Origin: Enoplosus armatus
Taxonomy: Eukaryota; Chordata; Actinopteri; Centrarchiformes; Enoplosidae
NCBI RefSeq assembly: GCF_043641665.1
Contig: NC_092193.1
Location: 17,360,817 to 17,424,816 of the forward strand
Reading direction: 5' to 3'
Length of the DNA stretch: 64,000 nt
Shown here: positions 61,901 to 64,000 of the stretch, piece after piece
How positions within the stretch are numbered: position 1 is the first letter of the stretch
How the letters are laid out: each line of letters opens with the position of its first letter
Program-made: the position numbers and the translations under genes
Notes under the pieces: model-generated
What the model was told of the DNA's origin: nothing
The model's database searches: none
The model's input: only the letters and a program-made list of their open reading frames with translations

Positions 61901-63890
61901 CTATTTGCTCCCCACTATCAGCCATAATCAACATCATCATGTTATTTCATTTTGAGAGCTGTGTGCTGCACAATAAAATGTTGAGAATCGCTTCCTCACC
62001 AAGATTAACAACAACAGAGGCTTTTGGATTTACATAGAGTCCCCCCCCCCTCACACACACACACACGCACACAAACACACACTGTGCAAAAGCAATGCAA
62101 CCAGAAGGTTGCAATTCTTCACCCCACTCTCTCCTTATTGCCGCAGCGCTAATGACGCAGTGAGGATCAAGGTGCTGTATGGAGATGAAAGAGGAGATGC
62201 AAAGGATTTACAATGCTTCCCAGATCACTGATAAAGCACAGCGTAAACAAAACTTTGCCCGGGGTTTGCACCACCAGGGAGATGGGATTTAGTCTCCAGA
62301 TTCAGCGTCATCCTCTTTATACTTGCGGCATTAGAGAGGCAGAGAGCAGAAATCCTGATCAGAGCTCCAAACTGCAACACTTGAACAAAACCACTCGGTT
62401 TGGATTTCCAGGGCTCGTACACAAGCACCGTACAGTCTCTGTACTCATTATCCCGCTGCCTGTGGAAACCCGATCCTTCCTCTAAGTGGCTCTGGAGCAG
62501 AACATACTGTATAATAGTCCATTAATCAGTGGCTCGGGAATACTCGTCGGCTTGGAACTTGAGGATCCTTGAAGTGCAATCATACTTAATGATAATTGTC
62601 AAGGCCACTATCCCTTGCGTCCCAGGGCCCTATGGCCGTGTAACTGTAACTGTGATAGTGTATCTCTTTGTTTTTCCTCTGTGAGTGACATACAGCAAAG
62701 TGAAGCAGATGTGCAATGTGCAGTAAGCTGTTGGAGAATATTTCATCATCTCATTAACAGAAGCCACTATCTTCGCTGCCATCTCCAGCAGTTTCCCCTT
62801 CAAATGTTTACCCCCCAAAACTTCCCCAAAACATTATGTAAGCTACTTTAATTATAAATAGACACAGTTTCTCTTTCTTAAGGGAATAATATAATTACAT
62901 CAAAGTCCAACTAATGTAGCCTCAACATTTATGAAATGCGCTGTGTCCTAATGCCAGGGCGGCCGACACTGTTTCTGTTAACGATTATACAAAGCTACAC
63001 CAGCCACAGCGCATATTTGTCCAAAATGGTGATTTCAACTGACGGCCTCATATATTCAATGTTATTAATATTTCAAATCATAAACAAACAATTAGTTCTG
63101 TTCATTTATTCAGCAGTGTTGGGTGACACCTCTGAGCCTGGCAGCACTTTCTGCACTCCCCGATCACATTAATCAAACTGGGGCTGACTCGTACAAAAAG
63201 AAAGGCATCTGGAGACCGTTTAGAGATTAAGAGAGAGCAAGTTCTGTTATAAAAGCACTCGGAATCAGCACTTTCGGCCCGTGGGGACTGTTGGAAAGAA
63301 GAAGCTGCCATAACTGGACAAACAGCAATCTCACAGCCGGGAATCCTGCGGCCAATTATTGAGAGGAAACCGGCATACCCAAGGACAGCTCCAAAAACCT
63401 CAGCTGGATGTAGTAATTATGTCTCCAAATCACAGGCCATTAATCTCTTCGAACGCTATTTCACCAGCAGAATAAATAAGCAGATCAAGTTGTAGACTGT
63501 CGATTTCTTAGACGAGATTGATATGTCTGCCATTGTATTAATGGCTGTTGCAGTAATCCCAGTCCGAGGCTCAGTGTTCTTGGAGCAGAGGGGAATGGGG
63601 TGAAGTCACGTTACTGATGACTAAGCCAGTGACTAAGCTCACCTCAAGTGAAAATAAACTACCTACCTAAATGCCCTTTGAAAGTTGTTGTGTCTCCCCT
63701 CGCTAAGCTGTCTCTTCAATTAAGGAGGAATTTAGTAAAGCAAAGCCAGGTTGTCTGTGCGGCAGCGACAGCCGAGGACTCAGCTTAACTGGGTCACAGC
63801 AAATCCAGTCAGATGGTCCGGGCACATCACGTCGTCTGCTTGTGGACCGAGTAAGGCCACTGAGCTTTAGTTCAGCAGCACACACTGACT
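58946..63890. other. Distal downstream intergenic block, no gene seen
   Basis: It contains a compound CA-TA-CA microsatellite (60524-60568) and a C run plus CA tract (62041-62092). The segments 61000-61420, 62090-62470 and 63150-63500 are non-repetitive and motif-rich, possible regulatory DNA. The stretch 59020-59680 has an exon-like minus-strand look (donor-like GCAG|GTATGTAAG) but no recognisable protein. Confidence 0.4.
60524..60568. repeat. Compound (CA)n(TA)n(CA)n microsatellite
   Basis: CA to 60545, then AAATATATATATATA, then CA to 60568. Confidence 0.95.
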
Positions 63891-63892
63891 CA

Positions 63893-63894
<2 letters not shown>

Positions 63895-63930
<36 letters not shown>
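63895..63930. repeat. (CA)18 microsatellite
   Basis: An uninterrupted CA run near the window end. The minus-strand ORF over it is an artefact. Confidence 0.95.
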
Positions 63931-63934
<4 letters not shown>

Positions 63935-64000
63935 GACAAACCGGGTTGAGATCACGTGAGGAAGCTTTTAACATCCTGCCTTTGCGCTCATTTAAAAGTT

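Noticed and set aside
63703..63939. Minus-strand ORF with a CV run
   Set aside because: Translation of the (CA)n microsatellite at 63895-63930.
1..64000. tRNA, rRNA, CRISPR, phage or operon features
   Set aside because: None seen. The sequence is a vertebrate nuclear region; the only tRNA-like text is the degenerate SINE head at 4231.

Overview
The window looks like a ray-finned fish genome, probably a percomorph. It has large AT-rich non-coding stretches, many dinucleotide microsatellites, and several interspersed repeat families that I recognise from teleost genomes. Its only protein-coding gene is a spliced vertebrate neural gene with canonical GT-AG introns. There is no sign of prokaryotic, phage, CRISPR or operon organisation.

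The gene is on the + strand and is a brinp3-type member of the BRINP/FAM5 family (BMP/retinoic acid-inducible neural-specific proteins). I rebuilt one non-coding 5' exon (ending at 41978) and seven coding exons: 42198-42463, 46153-46355, 48946-49163, 51382-51487, 52244-52480, 53952-54174 and 55362-56496. They join without a frameshift into 795 codons plus a stop. The product has a signal peptide, an Ala/Gly-rich spacer, a MACPF domain with the YGTH signature, two cysteine-rich clusters, and the long conserved BRINP C-terminal region ending in KLCS. The leader holds two upstream ORFs. One is partly built from a 12-bp GC-rich tandem repeat; the other overlaps the main start codon. A poly(A) signal lies about 130 bp after the stop, so the gene covers only about 15 kb.

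The ~41.6 kb upstream and ~7.4 kb downstream have no convincing gene. They hold (1) microsatellites and homopolymer runs, (2) interspersed repeats, including a palindromic MITE-like family with six copies (three inside brinp3 introns), a 326-bp terminal-inverted-repeat element, a head-to-head SINE-like pair, a family with one inverted and two direct copies at 8-13 kb, and a LINE 3'-end relic, and (3) unrepetitive, homeobox-motif-rich stretches that could be conserved regulatory DNA of a developmental neural gene. The last group is inference only.

I found no clearly new biological system. The most notable points are the uORF-rich leader, the UG-repeat-rich 3' splice site of coding exon 2, and the dense palindromic repeat family in and around the gene.
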